A DNA stretch of 64,000 nt. Source: Cytophagales bacterium (GTDB lineage Bacteria; Bacteroidota; Bacteroidia; Cytophagales; Microscillaceae). The stretch covers positions 1 through 64,000 of the forward strand of contig JAAFJG010000022.1 of NCBI GenBank assembly GCA_013298075.1. Reading direction: 5' to 3'. Position 1 is the first letter of the stretch; each line of letters begins with the position of its first letter. The position numbers were made by a program, and so were the translations under genes. Of the stretch, positions 45,279 through 54,248 are shown in pieces. The notes under the pieces are model-generated. The model did no database searches, was not told the origin of the DNA, and saw nothing but the letters and a program-made list of their open reading frames with translations.

Positions 45279-46484
45279 TCACTCAAAAGAATTATCTGTT
45301 TTTGATAATTCTTTTTTCAATAAATAACTCACATATACGCATACAAAAGCAAAAAAAATCGCCATAAAACCTGCATAATTATAATGCAATAATTGTCCAT
45401 TATCGCCTTTAATGACAATAAAACCTGTGATTAAAGACGCAAGACCAGCCGTTAGATTTTGAGTAGATGAAATTAAACCCATATAACCGCCACGAATATT
45501 GGAAGGTGCTAAATTTGAAACAATCGCATTAGAAGGAGCGTGTCTGCCGCTCACAAAAATAAAAAATATACAAGTAATAATCAACGCCACGTACAAAGGA
45601 ACTTCGGACAAATTGGTTACTATCAATATCGGAATAATAGAACCAAAAACTACGTATTGTAATACTTTGAATTTACCAATTTTATCTGATAACTTTCCTA
45701 AATAAGGCGAAGTAATCAAAGTCATTAAACCACCTGTCAAATAAATATAAGTTAAATCTGTTTCTTTAAAACCTACATTGGCAACCATATAAGGCGAAAC
45801 AAAAGGAATGATTGTAAAACTTCCCATCATCACACTCGACATCAAAAGTAAACCTAATTGCTGTGATTTATTTTTGCTTACACTTTGTAAAATAGCAAAA
45901 GGATTGTATTTTTTATCAGATAAATGAGCGGTCATATTGGGTAAAACAGACCAAATCATAGGCAAAACAATCAATCCAATGACAACAATAAAATAAAAAG
46001 CGAACTCCCAACTCCATTGATTTCCTAAAAATAAACCCAAAGGTACGCCCACAATCGAAGCCGTAGAAAATGCCATTCCTAACATTCCCATCGCATTTCC
46101 ACGCCTTTCATAAGGCACTAAATCTGCCACAATCGTATTGACTTGCGAGGCTAAAATACCTCCACCAGCACCTGCTACAATGCGAGCCAATAATAACACA
46201 ATATAATTTTGAGATAATGCACAAATTAAAGTTCCTGATAAAAATATAAAATAACCAAATAAAAGCATTTTTTTTCTATCAAATTTATCACCAAAAAAAG
46301 AAGATAAAAAACCTGAAAAAGCGGCACTAATTGTATAAGCAGAAACAATCAAACTAAATTCTTGTGGTGTAATTTGCATTTTTCGCATTAATTGCGGACC
46401 TAAAGGCATAATAATAATAAAATCAATGATATGTGTAAAATTGATACTTGCCAATAAAAAGATGATAATTTTTTCTTTTTGCAT
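45279..46484 (-). CDS. Major facilitator superfamily transporter (DHA1-like drug or sugar exporter)
   Basis: The 401-residue protein has 12 predicted helices. The loop between helices 2 and 3 has GDKFDRKKMLLFGYF, a motif-A variant, and helix 5 has GMAFSTASIVGVPLGLFLG, the motif-C type of exporters (12-TM DHA1, sugar-efflux or drug-efflux members). The substrate cannot be read. The region before its start (46485-46760) is shared with a peroxiredoxin gene on the opposite strand. Confidence 0.85.
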   Translation of the reverse strand: MQKEKIIIFLLASINFTHIIDFIIIMPLGPQLMRKMQITPQEFSLIVSAYTISAAFSGFLSSFFGDKFDRKKMLLFGYFIFLSGTLICALSQNYIVLLLARIVAGAGGGILASQVNTIVADLVPYERRGNAMGMLGMAFSTASIVGVPLGLFLGNQWSWEFAFYFIVVIGLIVLPMIWSVLPNMTAHLSDKKYNPFAILQSVSKNKSQQLGLLLMSSVMMGSFTIIPFVSPYMVANVGFKETDLTYIYLTGGLMTLITSPYLGKLSDKIGKFKVLQYVVFGSIIPILIVTNLSEVPLYVALIITCIFFIFVSGRHAPSNAIVSNLAPSNIRGGYMGLISSTQNLTAGLASLITGFIVIKGDNGQLLHYNYAGFMAIFFAFVCVYVSYLLKKELSKTDNSFE

Positions 46485-46530
46485 TTTTTTGTTCGTTGTT
46501 TTTATTTCTTATTTTTATCAAAAAAATAAA

Positions 46531-46556
46531 GGCAAGCCAAAGCTCGCCTTTTATAT
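46531..46556. other. Hairpin in the divergent MFS/peroxiredoxin intergenic region
   Basis: AAGGCAAGC and GCTCGCCTT form a stem with one mismatch around CAAA, followed by a T-rich tract on the plus strand. A terminator-like hairpin between two diverging starts is unexpected; it may end a small RNA or act in the leader of the MFS gene. Confidence 0.4.
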
Positions 46557-46760
46557 TTTTTCTTGATAAATCAATGAATTTTTAATATAAAGTCTAAAAA
46601 GACAAGCAAAGGTAATATATTATTTAAAAAAAAGCAAAATAAAGTATCAAAAAATAAAAGAAAGACAAATTGAACATTTTTTTTATTTAAAATGTAGGAA
46701 CATAATCGACCTAAAAATTGTTATTGATGTAGTAAAATATTTTCACAACACAAAAAAATT

Positions 46761-47330
46761 ATGAGTTTAGTTCTTAAAAAAGCACCCGAATTTTCTGCTC
46801 CCGCTGTGATTGGCGACAAAGTAGAGCAAAATTTTTCTTTAAGTAAATACGAAGGAAAATATATCGTTTTATTTTTCTATCCCAAAGATTTTTCAGGCGT
46901 TTGTCCGACTGAATTTTGGGCTTTTCAAGAGAGATTAGCAGATTTTGAAAGCAGAGGGGCTGTGGTGGTTGGCTGTTCGGGAGATAGCGATGAATCGCAT
47001 AAAGTATGGTTAAAAACGCCAAGAAATCAAAACGGAATCGAAGGCATTACTTTTCCTTTGGTGTCTGATTTGGCAAAAACTATCGCCACTAATTATGGAG
47101 TTTTGGGTGGTGATTATACGTATGATGACGAGGGAAGATTGGCTTTCGAAGGCTCTCCTATTGCGTTGAGAGGCACATTTATCATCAATCCGACAGGAAT
47201 TGTGATGCACCAAGCCGTTAATTTTTTTACAGTGGCACGTGATATTGATTCTATTTTGAGAGAATTAGATGCGATTCAATTATTCGAAAAAGAAGGACAA
47301 TTATGTTTGGCAAATTGGAAGAAAAAATAA
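46761..47330 (+). CDS. 2-Cys peroxiredoxin (AhpC/Tpx-like)
   Basis: The 189-residue thioredoxin-fold protein has the peroxidatic Cys48 in SGVCPTEFWAF, the conserved Arg in ALRGTFIINPTG, and a resolving Cys182 in GQLCLANW close to the C-terminus, as in the Prx1/AhpC group. It reduces hydrogen peroxide and organic peroxides with electrons from thioredoxin or AhpF. The usual FTFVCPTE is changed to FSGVCPTE and the tail after the resolving Cys is short (six residues). No AhpF gene is adjacent. It is transcribed alone and closed by a strong terminator. Confidence 0.92.
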   Translation: MSLVLKKAPEFSAPAVIGDKVEQNFSLSKYEGKYIVLFFYPKDFSGVCPTEFWAFQERLADFESRGAVVVGCSGDSDESHKVWLKTPRNQNGIEGITFPLVSDLAKTIATNYGVLGGDYTYDDEGRLAFEGSPIALRGTFIINPTGIVMHQAVNFFTVARDIDSILRELDAIQLFEKEGQLCLANWKKK

Positions 47331-47360
47331 GTCCCAAAAATATGTTATAAAATGTATTTC

Positions 47361-47405
47361 AAAAAAGCAAAAACATTGTATCTATCAATGTTTTTGCTTT
47401 TTTTT
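47361..47405 (+). terminator. Strong Rho-independent terminator after the peroxiredoxin gene
   Basis: AAAAGCAAAAACATTG pairs with CAATGTTTTTGCTTTT around a 7-base loop and continues into a T run. Confidence 0.9.
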
Positions 47406-47485
47406 ATTTTGATATAAAAAGAAAAAAAATTATTGTAGTTTTTTATTCAAATAAAAAAATAAAAAGAAATTTATTTTATTAGTAG

Positions 47486-47855
47486 TTTTTTCAGTTGTCA
47501 ATGTCGAAGACTTGACAACTGAAAAAAAAATACCCAACAATTATTTTATTTTTATTCAGTAGAGTTGTCAATGTGCGAAGCACTTGACAATCTCGGTTTT
47601 ATACATTTGACAAACTGAAAACACGACTTATTCGCAGAAGTTTCTTATTTCGGAGATTGTCAAGTCTGGTGACATTGACAACTCTAAAAAAAATACCCAA
47701 CAATTATTTTATTTTTATTCAGTAGAGTTGTCAATGTGCGAAGCACTTGACAATCTCGGTTTTATACATTTGACAAACTGAAAACACGACCTATTCGCAG
47801 AAGTTTCTTATTTCGGAGATTGTCAAGTCTTCGACATTGACAACTCCAAAATAAG
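47486..47855. repeat. Palindrome-rich array: one leading hairpin plus two tandem 163-base units
   Basis: A long hairpin (47486-47527) is followed by two direct repeats of period 163 (47531-47693 and 47694-47855), nearly identical. Each unit holds two hairpins of the type GTTGTCAA...TTGACAA (47562-47594, 47653-47684, 47725-47757, 47816-47846) that are inverted with respect to each other and enclose a core of about 58 bases. The tips of the hairpins differ but stay paired: GTC-GAA-GAC, GTGC-GAA-GCAC, GTC-TGGT-GAC and GTC-TTC-GAC. There is no coding content. It fills the gap between peroxiredoxin and the SUMF1 gene. Confidence 0.85.
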
Positions 47856-47889
47856 AAACTGATAAAAAATATAAACATATTACAATCAA

Positions 47890-47920
47890 AAAAAATACAA
47901 ACGTTACCGCTTGTATTTTT
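47890..47920 (-). terminator. Rho-independent terminator of the SUMF1-domain gene
   Basis: On the minus strand AAAAATACAAGCG pairs with CGTTTGTATTTTT (one mismatch), followed by further T. It starts 18 bases after the stop codon at 47938. Confidence 0.75.
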
Positions 47921-47937
47921 TATAAAAAGATAATACC

Positions 47938-49023
47938 CTATAAACTATCCACCCTGCAAAGACGCAAACCTAAGTTGGTGAACTTATCGGAAGGCGCAGA
48001 GTAGTCACGATAGGTAACACGACAATAACTTGCGAAGTTGACCCAACTACCGCCACGATAAACGAGGTGAGTGCCAGAGGAAGCATCAGGATAGTCAGCA
48101 TACGAATTTACATACCAATCTTTGCACCATTCCCACACATTGCCTGACATATCATAGATACCTAATTCATTGGGAGAAAGTTGTCCAACAGGATGTGTTT
48201 TACTTCCTGAGTTATCATAATACCAAGTCACGTCTATCAAGTTATTACTTCCTGAATATTTTGTTTTTTTAGTTGATTTTCCCCCTCGTGCCGCATATTC
48301 CCATTGTGCTTCCGAAGGTAAAATATAAGTTTTTCTTGTTAGTTTATTGAGTTTAGGTAAAAAATAATTGATTATTTCGTTATAACTAACATTTTCCACA
48401 GGACAATTATCACAATCTTTAAACGAACTCGGATTTGTTCCCATCACTGTTTTCCATAGTTTTTGAGTTACTTCAGTTTCTGCCATATAATAATTATTGA
48501 GTGTTATTTGTTTGGTTATTTTTTCTCTATCCTGACAATTATCGCCTTGTTCTGTGGTGCAACCTATCGTAAAAGTACCGCCTTCTACATAAATCATTTT
48601 AAAATTAATGCCTTTGATGGTTTCGGTATAGGTTTTTTGGGTATTTATAGGTTCAGAAGGTTTTTCTTTGGGTATAGGTTTAGAAGGCTTTTGAGTATAG
48701 CGTGCTTTTACTTTGAATACAAAATTATCGCCTTTCAGTGTTTGTATATCCTCAGTAATTGCCCATATTATTTGTTTTTTTCCTCTTGTTATATTCTCTC
48801 CTACATCTCCTCTTAAACTCCGGTTTTTAGGTATATAATCGGGTGTTTCTCCTTCATAAAGTTGTACACTTACCACAAAAGTTTGATTATCATCATCAGC
48901 CACGAGTTCATAATTAATGATAATTTCTTCTCCTTGTTGTCTTGCTTTTACGTTTTTTATTTGTTGTGCTGTTACATATTGATAAACACAAAATAAACAT
49001 AAAAAAAGGATTATTTTTTTCAT
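47938..49023 (-). CDS. Exported SUMF1/formylglycine-generating-enzyme-fold protein
   Basis: A signal peptide (residues 1-19, ending VTAQ) precedes a beta-rich domain (about 20-108), a Pro/Lys-rich linker (about 110-135) and a SUMF1 domain (about 138-358): FKMIYVEGGTFTIGC, YYMAETEVTQKLWKTVMG, LPSEAQWEYAARGG, GIYDMSGNVWEWCKDWY and YRGGSWVNFASYCRV. The fold is that of formylglycine-generating enzymes, but many Bacteroidota members, including GldJ/GldK-type proteins, are structural. I cannot confirm the catalytic cysteine pair, so it is given only as a SUMF1-fold protein. It is not close to a sulfatase gene. Confidence 0.88.
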   Translation of the reverse strand: MKKIILFLCLFCVYQYVTAQQIKNVKARQQGEEIIINYELVADDDNQTFVVSVQLYEGETPDYIPKNRSLRGDVGENITRGKKQIIWAITEDIQTLKGDNFVFKVKARYTQKPSKPIPKEKPSEPINTQKTYTETIKGINFKMIYVEGGTFTIGCTTEQGDNCQDREKITKQITLNNYYMAETEVTQKLWKTVMGTNPSSFKDCDNCPVENVSYNEIINYFLPKLNKLTRKTYILPSEAQWEYAARGGKSTKKTKYSGSNNLIDVTWYYDNSGSKTHPVGQLSPNELGIYDMSGNVWEWCKDWYVNSYADYPDASSGTHLVYRGGSWVNFASYCRVTYRDYSAPSDKFTNLGLRLCRVDSL

Positions 49024-49277
49024 TTTATTTAGATTTTTTTACAATCGATGTTTTTTAGTTTTACAAAGGTATTACTTTTTTGGATAACTAAAAAATAAAT
49101 AGGAAAATTTTAAAATGCAAATCATTGATAATCAAGATAATCAATCTTAAAAATAACTAAAAATATATAAATTTTCATCAAATTGTATTTTTTTCATAAA
49201 AATTATTTATTTTTGTAGGTTATTTAAGGGAGCATCTAAAAAATAAATTACCCAACCAAAAAAATCTTATTTTTAGT

Positions 49278-49357
49278 TCCCTCACCGCTGGGGAGGGTTA
49301 GGGTGGGGCTTTTTGATAAAATTATGCCCCACCCCAGCCCTCCCCAAAGGTGAGGGA
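49278..49357. repeat. GC-rich long palindrome upstream of the SNF2 gene
   Basis: Two 32-base arms (49278-49309 and 49326-49357) are near-perfect inverted repeats, beginning TCCCTCACC and ending GGTGAGGGA, with GGGTGGGGC / GCCCCACCC next to a 16-base AT loop. The arms are far richer in GC than anything around. Palindromes with TCCCTCACC/GGTGAGGGA arms recur in many bacterial genomes as dispersed repeats. The rest of the 49024-49408 gap is AT-rich with no visible gene. Confidence 0.8.
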
Positions 49358-49408
49358 GTTTTTTATAGGTATATTATTTTTTATTTAGTCCTTAAAATCA
49401 CAAAAATT

Positions 49409-52360
49409 ATGAAAGTTGTTACTACACAAAAATTTGAAGTTATTTTTTCTATTTATGAACACGAATTTTTAGGTTATTTATTAAGAAGTTTTATTGTTCA
49501 AAAAAATTCAAAAGACGAACTAACTTATCAATATCAAGCTATTTCTCCAAAAAATTGGGAGGGATTTCAAGAAAAATTAGAACCTGAAATTGTGAGAGCA
49601 ATAGAATTATGTGATGATATTCAACAAGACCAATTATACAAAAAATATAATACGAATAAAAAATATGCAGTCAATGAATTTTTTATCAAAATATACGATA
49701 AAACGGCTAAAAACGAATATACTTTAGTCAAAAAATACATAGAAAATATTATTGATGAGAAGAAAAAAGAGATTTTAGAGATTTTAAAAGGCAAAGAATT
49801 ATTATATATCGAGGGAAAAGATGGCTATCCAATTTGGCAAAAACTCACGTGGGCAACCGAAGACGCAAGCGTTTTGTTTCATTTGCACCGAAACGAAGAG
49901 GATTCTCATTATTATCCAACTATCAAATATAAAAATATTGTCTTAGAATTTCAATTTAAACCCAATACTTTTATTTTGGCAAATAAACCTGCGTATATGG
50001 TCTTGGAAAATAAAATTTATTTTTTCACTAAAAATGTTGATGGTAAAAAATTATTGCCTTTTTTGTATAAAAAATTTGTATTAGTTCCCAAAAAAATGGA
50101 GGACGAATATTTTAGTAAATTTTTTATTCCTTTAGTTACTTGGTTTGATGTGATTGCGGTGGGCGGGGCAAAAATTATCAATAAAAATGTGCCATTTAAA
50201 ACAATTCTCAAAATTCAAGAAATGAATGTAGGCAATATTTTATTTGAGGATAAAAATATTGAACCTATTACCGATTGGCATTTTGAACTTATTTTTGAAT
50301 ATGATGAATATATTTTGTCTGCTTCTGATGATTATGAAAAAAATCCAATTAAATATGAAGTAAGAAGTGAAAAAAAAGATATGTATTTTTTTTATAAAAT
50401 TAGAAGAAAAATCAAAGATGAAAAAGAGATTTTTGATGATTTTATAAATTTAGGTTTGCCATTTACCAAAGGAAAAACAAAACTTTCTAAAAATAAAGCG
50501 TTTGGTTGGTTGGCAAAAAATTGGCAATTTTTAAAAGATAAAAATATTACAGTCATCGAACCACAAATGATAAATAAAAAATATTTTTTAGGAACTTCAG
50601 AATTAAATTTGGAAATTAAAGAAAATAGAGATTGGTTTGATATTTTTACTAATATTAAATTTGGAGAATTTAAAATTCCTTTTTGGCAATTACGTAAATA
50701 TATTTTACAGAAAAAAACAGAATTTTTGTTGCCCAATGGCGAAACGGCTATTATTCCTGATATTTGGCTGGAGCAATTAAGCGAATTGGTGCATTTTTCG
50801 GAAGCAGAAAAAGATAATGAACAACTTTTTAAACTCAAAAGGCATCATTTGGCGTTGATAAATGAGTTGCAAGCAGGCGAATATGCGCAAGTGCGTATGC
50901 AAAGAAAATTACAACAATTTAATAATTTTGAAAAAATAGAAGAATATGAATTGCCTCAAAAATTCAAAGGAAGTTTAAGACCTTATCAAAAAGCAGGGTA
51001 TAATTGGCTGCAATTTTTGCACGAATATAAATTGGGTGGTTGTTTGGCTGATGATATGGGTTTGGGAAAAACCATTATGACTTTGGTGCATTTGCAGGCA
51101 ATCAAAGAGCAAAATAAAGACCAAAAAATGCCTTCTTTGTTGGTAATTCCTACTTCTTTGATTTATAATTGGGAATTGGAGGCGAAAAAATTTGTGCCTG
51201 ATTTAAAAGTTTCGGTCTATATTGGACAACATAGACGCAAAAATACAGACCATTTTCACCATTTTGATTTGATAATTACTTCTTATGGCATTATGCGGGC
51301 AGATGTGGAGATTTTGAAACAATATTTATTTAATTATGTAATTTTGGACGAATCGCAAGCCATAAAAAATCCTACTTCGAATGTTTCGCAATCCGTAAGA
51401 GAATTAAAAAGTTTGAATAGATTGATTTTGACAGGAACGCCACTCGAAAATACAACGTTGGATTTGTGGTCGCAACTTACTTTTATCAACCCCGGAATTT
51501 TGGGTAGTCAAAGTTTTTTTAAGAATGAATATCAAATTCCTATCGAAAAAAAACAAGACAATGACAAAAGACTTAAATTAGCAAAAATAATTAAACCTTT
51601 TATTTTGAGAAGATTAAAATCACAAGTGGCGGCTGATTTGCCTGAGAAAATTGAAAATGTTCAATATTGTTTGATGACTCCAAAACAAGAAGAATATTAT
51701 GAAAAAACAAAAGCACAATATCGAAACGAAATATTAAGGCAAATTGAAAATGAAGGTTTGGCAAAATCGCAATTATTGGTGATTGCAGGCTTGACAAAAC
51801 TAAGGCAAATTGCGAATCACCCTTATTTAATTGACCACGATTACAAAGACGATTCGGGGAAATTAGAAGATGTGATGTATAAATTAGAAAATATTGTGCA
51901 AGAAGGACATAAAGTTTTGGTTTTTAGTCAATATGTAAAACATTTGAATTTATTTCGAGATTTGATAGAAAAAAAACGTTGGCAATATGCGTATTTGGAC
52001 GGAAGTACGTATAAAAGGCAAGATGAAGTCAATAAATTTCAGACGCAAGACCACGTAAAAATATTTTTAATTTCATTGAAAGCGGGCGGAGTTGGGCTAA
52101 ATCTTACTTCTGCGGAATATGTTTTTATTTTGGATCCTTGGTGGAATCCTGCGGTTGAGATGCAAGCCATTGACAGAGCGCATCGAATTGGACAAAAAAA
52201 TACGGTTTTTACGTATAAATTCATCACTAAAAATACGGTAGAAGAAAAAATATTGGCAATGCAAGAAAGTAAAAAGCAATTAGTTCAAGATTTGATTATG
52301 GCTGAAGATGGTTTTTTGAAAACTTTGACCAAAGAAGATATTATTGATTTGTTGGCTTAA
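49409..52360 (+). CDS. SWI2/SNF2-type DEAD/DEAH helicase
   Basis: The open frame begins at 49313 inside the palindrome, but the ATG at 49409 (MKVVTTQKFEVIFSI) is the sensible start, giving 983 residues. The C-terminal half is a complete SNF2 motor: LADDMGLGKTIMTLVHL (motif I), LVIPTSLIYNWELE, LDESQAIKNP (DESQ box), LTGTPLENTTLDLWSQL, VFSQYVKHL, and VGLNLTSAEYVFILDPWWNPAVEMQAIDRAHRIGQ in two pieces. The N-terminal 480 residues hold no recognised domain. Such proteins remodel protein-DNA complexes or assist transcription recycling (RapA-like). No restriction or defence gene adjoins it, so a housekeeping role is as likely as defence. Confidence 0.92.
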   Translation: MKVVTTQKFEVIFSIYEHEFLGYLLRSFIVQKNSKDELTYQYQAISPKNWEGFQEKLEPEIVRAIELCDDIQQDQLYKKYNTNKKYAVNEFFIKIYDKTAKNEYTLVKKYIENIIDEKKKEILEILKGKELLYIEGKDGYPIWQKLTWATEDASVLFHLHRNEEDSHYYPTIKYKNIVLEFQFKPNTFILANKPAYMVLENKIYFFTKNVDGKKLLPFLYKKFVLVPKKMEDEYFSKFFIPLVTWFDVIAVGGAKIINKNVPFKTILKIQEMNVGNILFEDKNIEPITDWHFELIFEYDEYILSASDDYEKNPIKYEVRSEKKDMYFFYKIRRKIKDEKEIFDDFINLGLPFTKGKTKLSKNKAFGWLAKNWQFLKDKNITVIEPQMINKKYFLGTSELNLEIKENRDWFDIFTNIKFGEFKIPFWQLRKYILQKKTEFLLPNGETAIIPDIWLEQLSELVHFSEAEKDNEQLFKLKRHHLALINELQAGEYAQVRMQRKLQQFNNFEKIEEYELPQKFKGSLRPYQKAGYNWLQFLHEYKLGGCLADDMGLGKTIMTLVHLQAIKEQNKDQKMPSLLVIPTSLIYNWELEAKKFVPDLKVSVYIGQHRRKNTDHFHHFDLIITSYGIMRADVEILKQYLFNYVILDESQAIKNPTSNVSQSVRELKSLNRLILTGTPLENTTLDLWSQLTFINPGILGSQSFFKNEYQIPIEKKQDNDKRLKLAKIIKPFILRRLKSQVAADLPEKIENVQYCLMTPKQEEYYEKTKAQYRNEILRQIENEGLAKSQLLVIAGLTKLRQIANHPYLIDHDYKDDSGKLEDVMYKLENIVQEGHKVLVFSQYVKHLNLFRDLIEKKRWQYAYLDGSTYKRQDEVNKFQTQDHVKIFLISLKAGGVGLNLTSAEYVFILDPWWNPAVEMQAIDRAHRIGQKNTVFTYKFITKNTVEEKILAMQESKKQLVQDLIMAEDGFLKTLTKEDIIDLLA

Positions 52361-52425
52361 AATTAACATAAAAAGTTTTTTTATTCAAAAAATATTTTTA
52401 CCTTTACATAAAAATAAAAAATAAA

Positions 52426-52839
52426 ATGATGAAAAAAAGTATATATTTTCTATTATTGATTGGTTTTTCTGCTTGCCAAAGTGCTAAACTAGAATTAGCC
52501 AAAAAAGTAAATTTGAATACTTGTGATGATACCAAAGAAATTGTCCAAAAGTATGCTAATACGGCTTTGCCTATCATTGGCGGCTTGATTGTGGATAAAG
52601 TAATGCCTGAAACGATGAAAAATGGGCTTTTTTGTGATTGTACTGCTCCAAGTTTTCAAACTTTTTTTGTAGAAAATTATACAGAAAAAGAATTAGATGA
52701 AATGCTAACAGACAGAAAAAAACGTAAAGTTGCTATCAGAAAAGCACTTTTAGGCAATGGAAAAACCATTTTAAAATGTTATAAAGACAAAGGAATGAAA
52801 GGCGTGAAATGGGTAGAAAAGTTTTTAAATTCGATTTAA
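52426..52839 (+). CDS. Small putative lipoprotein
   Basis: Two Met codons stand together at the start (52426 and 52429); either gives the signal KKSIYFLLLIGFSAC with the lipid Cys at position 17 of the longer form. The mature protein (about 120 residues) contains NTCDDTKEIVQKYAN, a Gly-rich hydrophobic ALPIIGGLIVDKV and a paired-cysteine CDC motif. Family unknown. It is 65 bases after the SNF2 gene, so cotranscription is possible. A stem (52903-52911 with 52918-52926) follows the stop. Confidence 0.65.
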   Translation: MMKKSIYFLLLIGFSACQSAKLELAKKVNLNTCDDTKEIVQKYANTALPIIGGLIVDKVMPETMKNGLFCDCTAPSFQTFFVENYTEKELDEMLTDRKKRKVAIRKALLGNGKTILKCYKDKGMKGVKWVEKFLNSI

Positions 52840-53044
52840 TTTTTTTGATTTTTTATAGATTTTATTCCATATCAAAGTAGTTTTAACAGGACGAAAAAAT
52901 AGCAATGCAAATTTTTATTTTGCATTGTTATATTAGTAATTTTTCTCAAATATTGTTCATAATTATATACTTTTTTCTCTACTAAAAATTCAATCAATTC
53001 TTCATATTCTTTGATTTCACAACCATAATATTTCTAAATTCCTT

Positions 53045-53143
53045 GATACATTCCTAAATCTGTTACAAGAGATTTAAAACAAAATCGTTGTAGATACTTT
53101 TTTCAACGTAAAAATAAATTTGCAATGAAATTATGACATCATC
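53045..53143. repeat. MITE-like element, family B, copy 2 (degenerate)
   Basis: This 99-base stretch matches copy 1 at 45162 over its whole length: TTCCTAAATC near the left end, AAGAGATTTAAA, GTTGTAGATACTTTTTT in the core and AAAATAAATTTGCAA near the right end. The inverted ends have drifted and no longer pair well. The surrounding 52840-53163 gap shows, on the minus strand, an open stretch of 53 codons without a start (53033-52872), probably decayed coding DNA. Confidence 0.65.
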
Positions 53144-53163
53144 GTTTTTATGTATAAAAAATA

Positions 53164-54144
53164 TCAAAGTTTATAACCCAATAATATTTCTTGCTGCACA
53201 CGTTTTAAATCATATTTCATTACATCAACTTCCTGCTCTATGACTATAATCATATTTAATCTATCTTGCAAATCACTCGCACTGTACGCACCGCCATCGC
53301 TTTTGATAAGTAAATCTACTTTTTTTTGGTAATTTTTAGCCTTTTCATCTAAAATTTCTTCATTTTTCCACGTATCTATAATAAGGTCAAGTCCGTTGGT
53401 TGATTTTCCTTTTGACCTAAATTCTTTTCGCATAAAAGCCCAAATACTTGGAGAAAATATTTTAGAATGTTCTTTTTTCTCCCAAATTCCTCTCAAATGA
53501 TTACGTGAATGTAAAAAAGTAATTTTCTTTTTTGTGCCAAACGCTCTAAATCCATAATAACCACCACCAATCGCACCTGCAATCGTTAATACTTGTTGTT
53601 GAGTATTACTACTATCAGGATTATAAAGTGCCACTGCTCCTGTCAAAACTCCCGAAATAACTCCCGAAAGAATCGCCCCTATTGTAGCACGATTGACACG
53701 TGTTTGGTTATAGTCGCCTAAATAATTATTAGCGGCATTGATACGTGTTTTTTCACAATCTAATTCTGCTAAATTAGTTGAAATATCTGCTTCAGCAATT
53801 AAAAGTCTTTGAGAAATTTCTTGTTTGAGATACAAAAAATCAGGATTGGAAGGCGTATTTTTATTTTTAACTTCTTGTCTTGTAAACTCTGTCAACAGAC
53901 TATACAAATTCAAATCACGCATCAAAATAATAGACCGATTCGAAAAACGATTGCTTAGAATTTGTGAGGCTTGTGTAGTATCATAGTCGTATTTATTAGC
54001 TGAAACTTGTACTAAAGAATCCAAATAATAGGATCTTTCTGAGATGTTGCAACCGCTTAAAGAGGCTGGAATTTGTAATGGTTTTCGCATAGATGCACAC
54101 GAAAATAACATACACAACGTAATAAATGTGTAAATGTAACGCAT
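53164..54144 (-). CDS. Lipoprotein with a glycine-zipper hydrophobic segment
   Basis: The frame opens at 54201, but the Met at 54144 begins a good lipoprotein signal, MRYIYTFITLCMLFSCASMRK, with Cys16. The mature protein is charged and helical (SQRLLIAEADISTNLAELDCEKTRI) and carries a Gly-rich hydrophobic stretch AILSGVISGVLTGAVALYN, then GAIGGGYYGFRAFG (about 155-200), that could insert into a membrane. The C-terminus is a long coiled coil. No family recognised. It lies 105 bases after the start side of the ABC exporter, on the same strand. Confidence 0.65.
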   Translation of the reverse strand: MRYIYTFITLCMLFSCASMRKPLQIPASLSGCNISERSYYLDSLVQVSANKYDYDTTQASQILSNRFSNRSIILMRDLNLYSLLTEFTRQEVKNKNTPSNPDFLYLKQEISQRLLIAEADISTNLAELDCEKTRINAANNYLGDYNQTRVNRATIGAILSGVISGVLTGAVALYNPDSSNTQQQVLTIAGAIGGGYYGFRAFGTKKKITFLHSRNHLRGIWEKKEHSKIFSPSIWAFMRKEFRSKGKSTNGLDLIIDTWKNEEILDEKAKNYQKKVDLLIKSDGGAYSASDLQDRLNMIIVIEQEVDVMKYDLKRVQQEILLGYKL

Positions 54145-54248
54145 ATTTTTTTGATTTGTAATGAATAAAAATGATTGATTTTCAAATAAAAAATCAATCA
54201 TTTTTCTTTTATTTTTATAAAAATTTCAACAAATAATGTGCCTAAAAA

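Noticed and set aside
45089-45286. 65-codon minus-strand frame across the family B element
   Set aside because: It covers the MITE-like repeat and its inverted ends, which explains the sequence without coding.
47486-47855. CRISPR array
   Set aside because: Only two units with a 163-base period and near-identical content throughout; no regular short repeats with unique spacers and no cas gene.
49313-49408. N-terminal extension of the SNF2 protein (32 codons)
   Set aside because: The extension is the translated right arm of the GC palindrome; the ATG at 49409 is the sensible start.
52872-53033. 53-codon minus-strand open stretch before the family B copy
   Set aside because: It has no start codon and begins right after a stop; it may be decayed coding DNA but cannot be supported as a gene.
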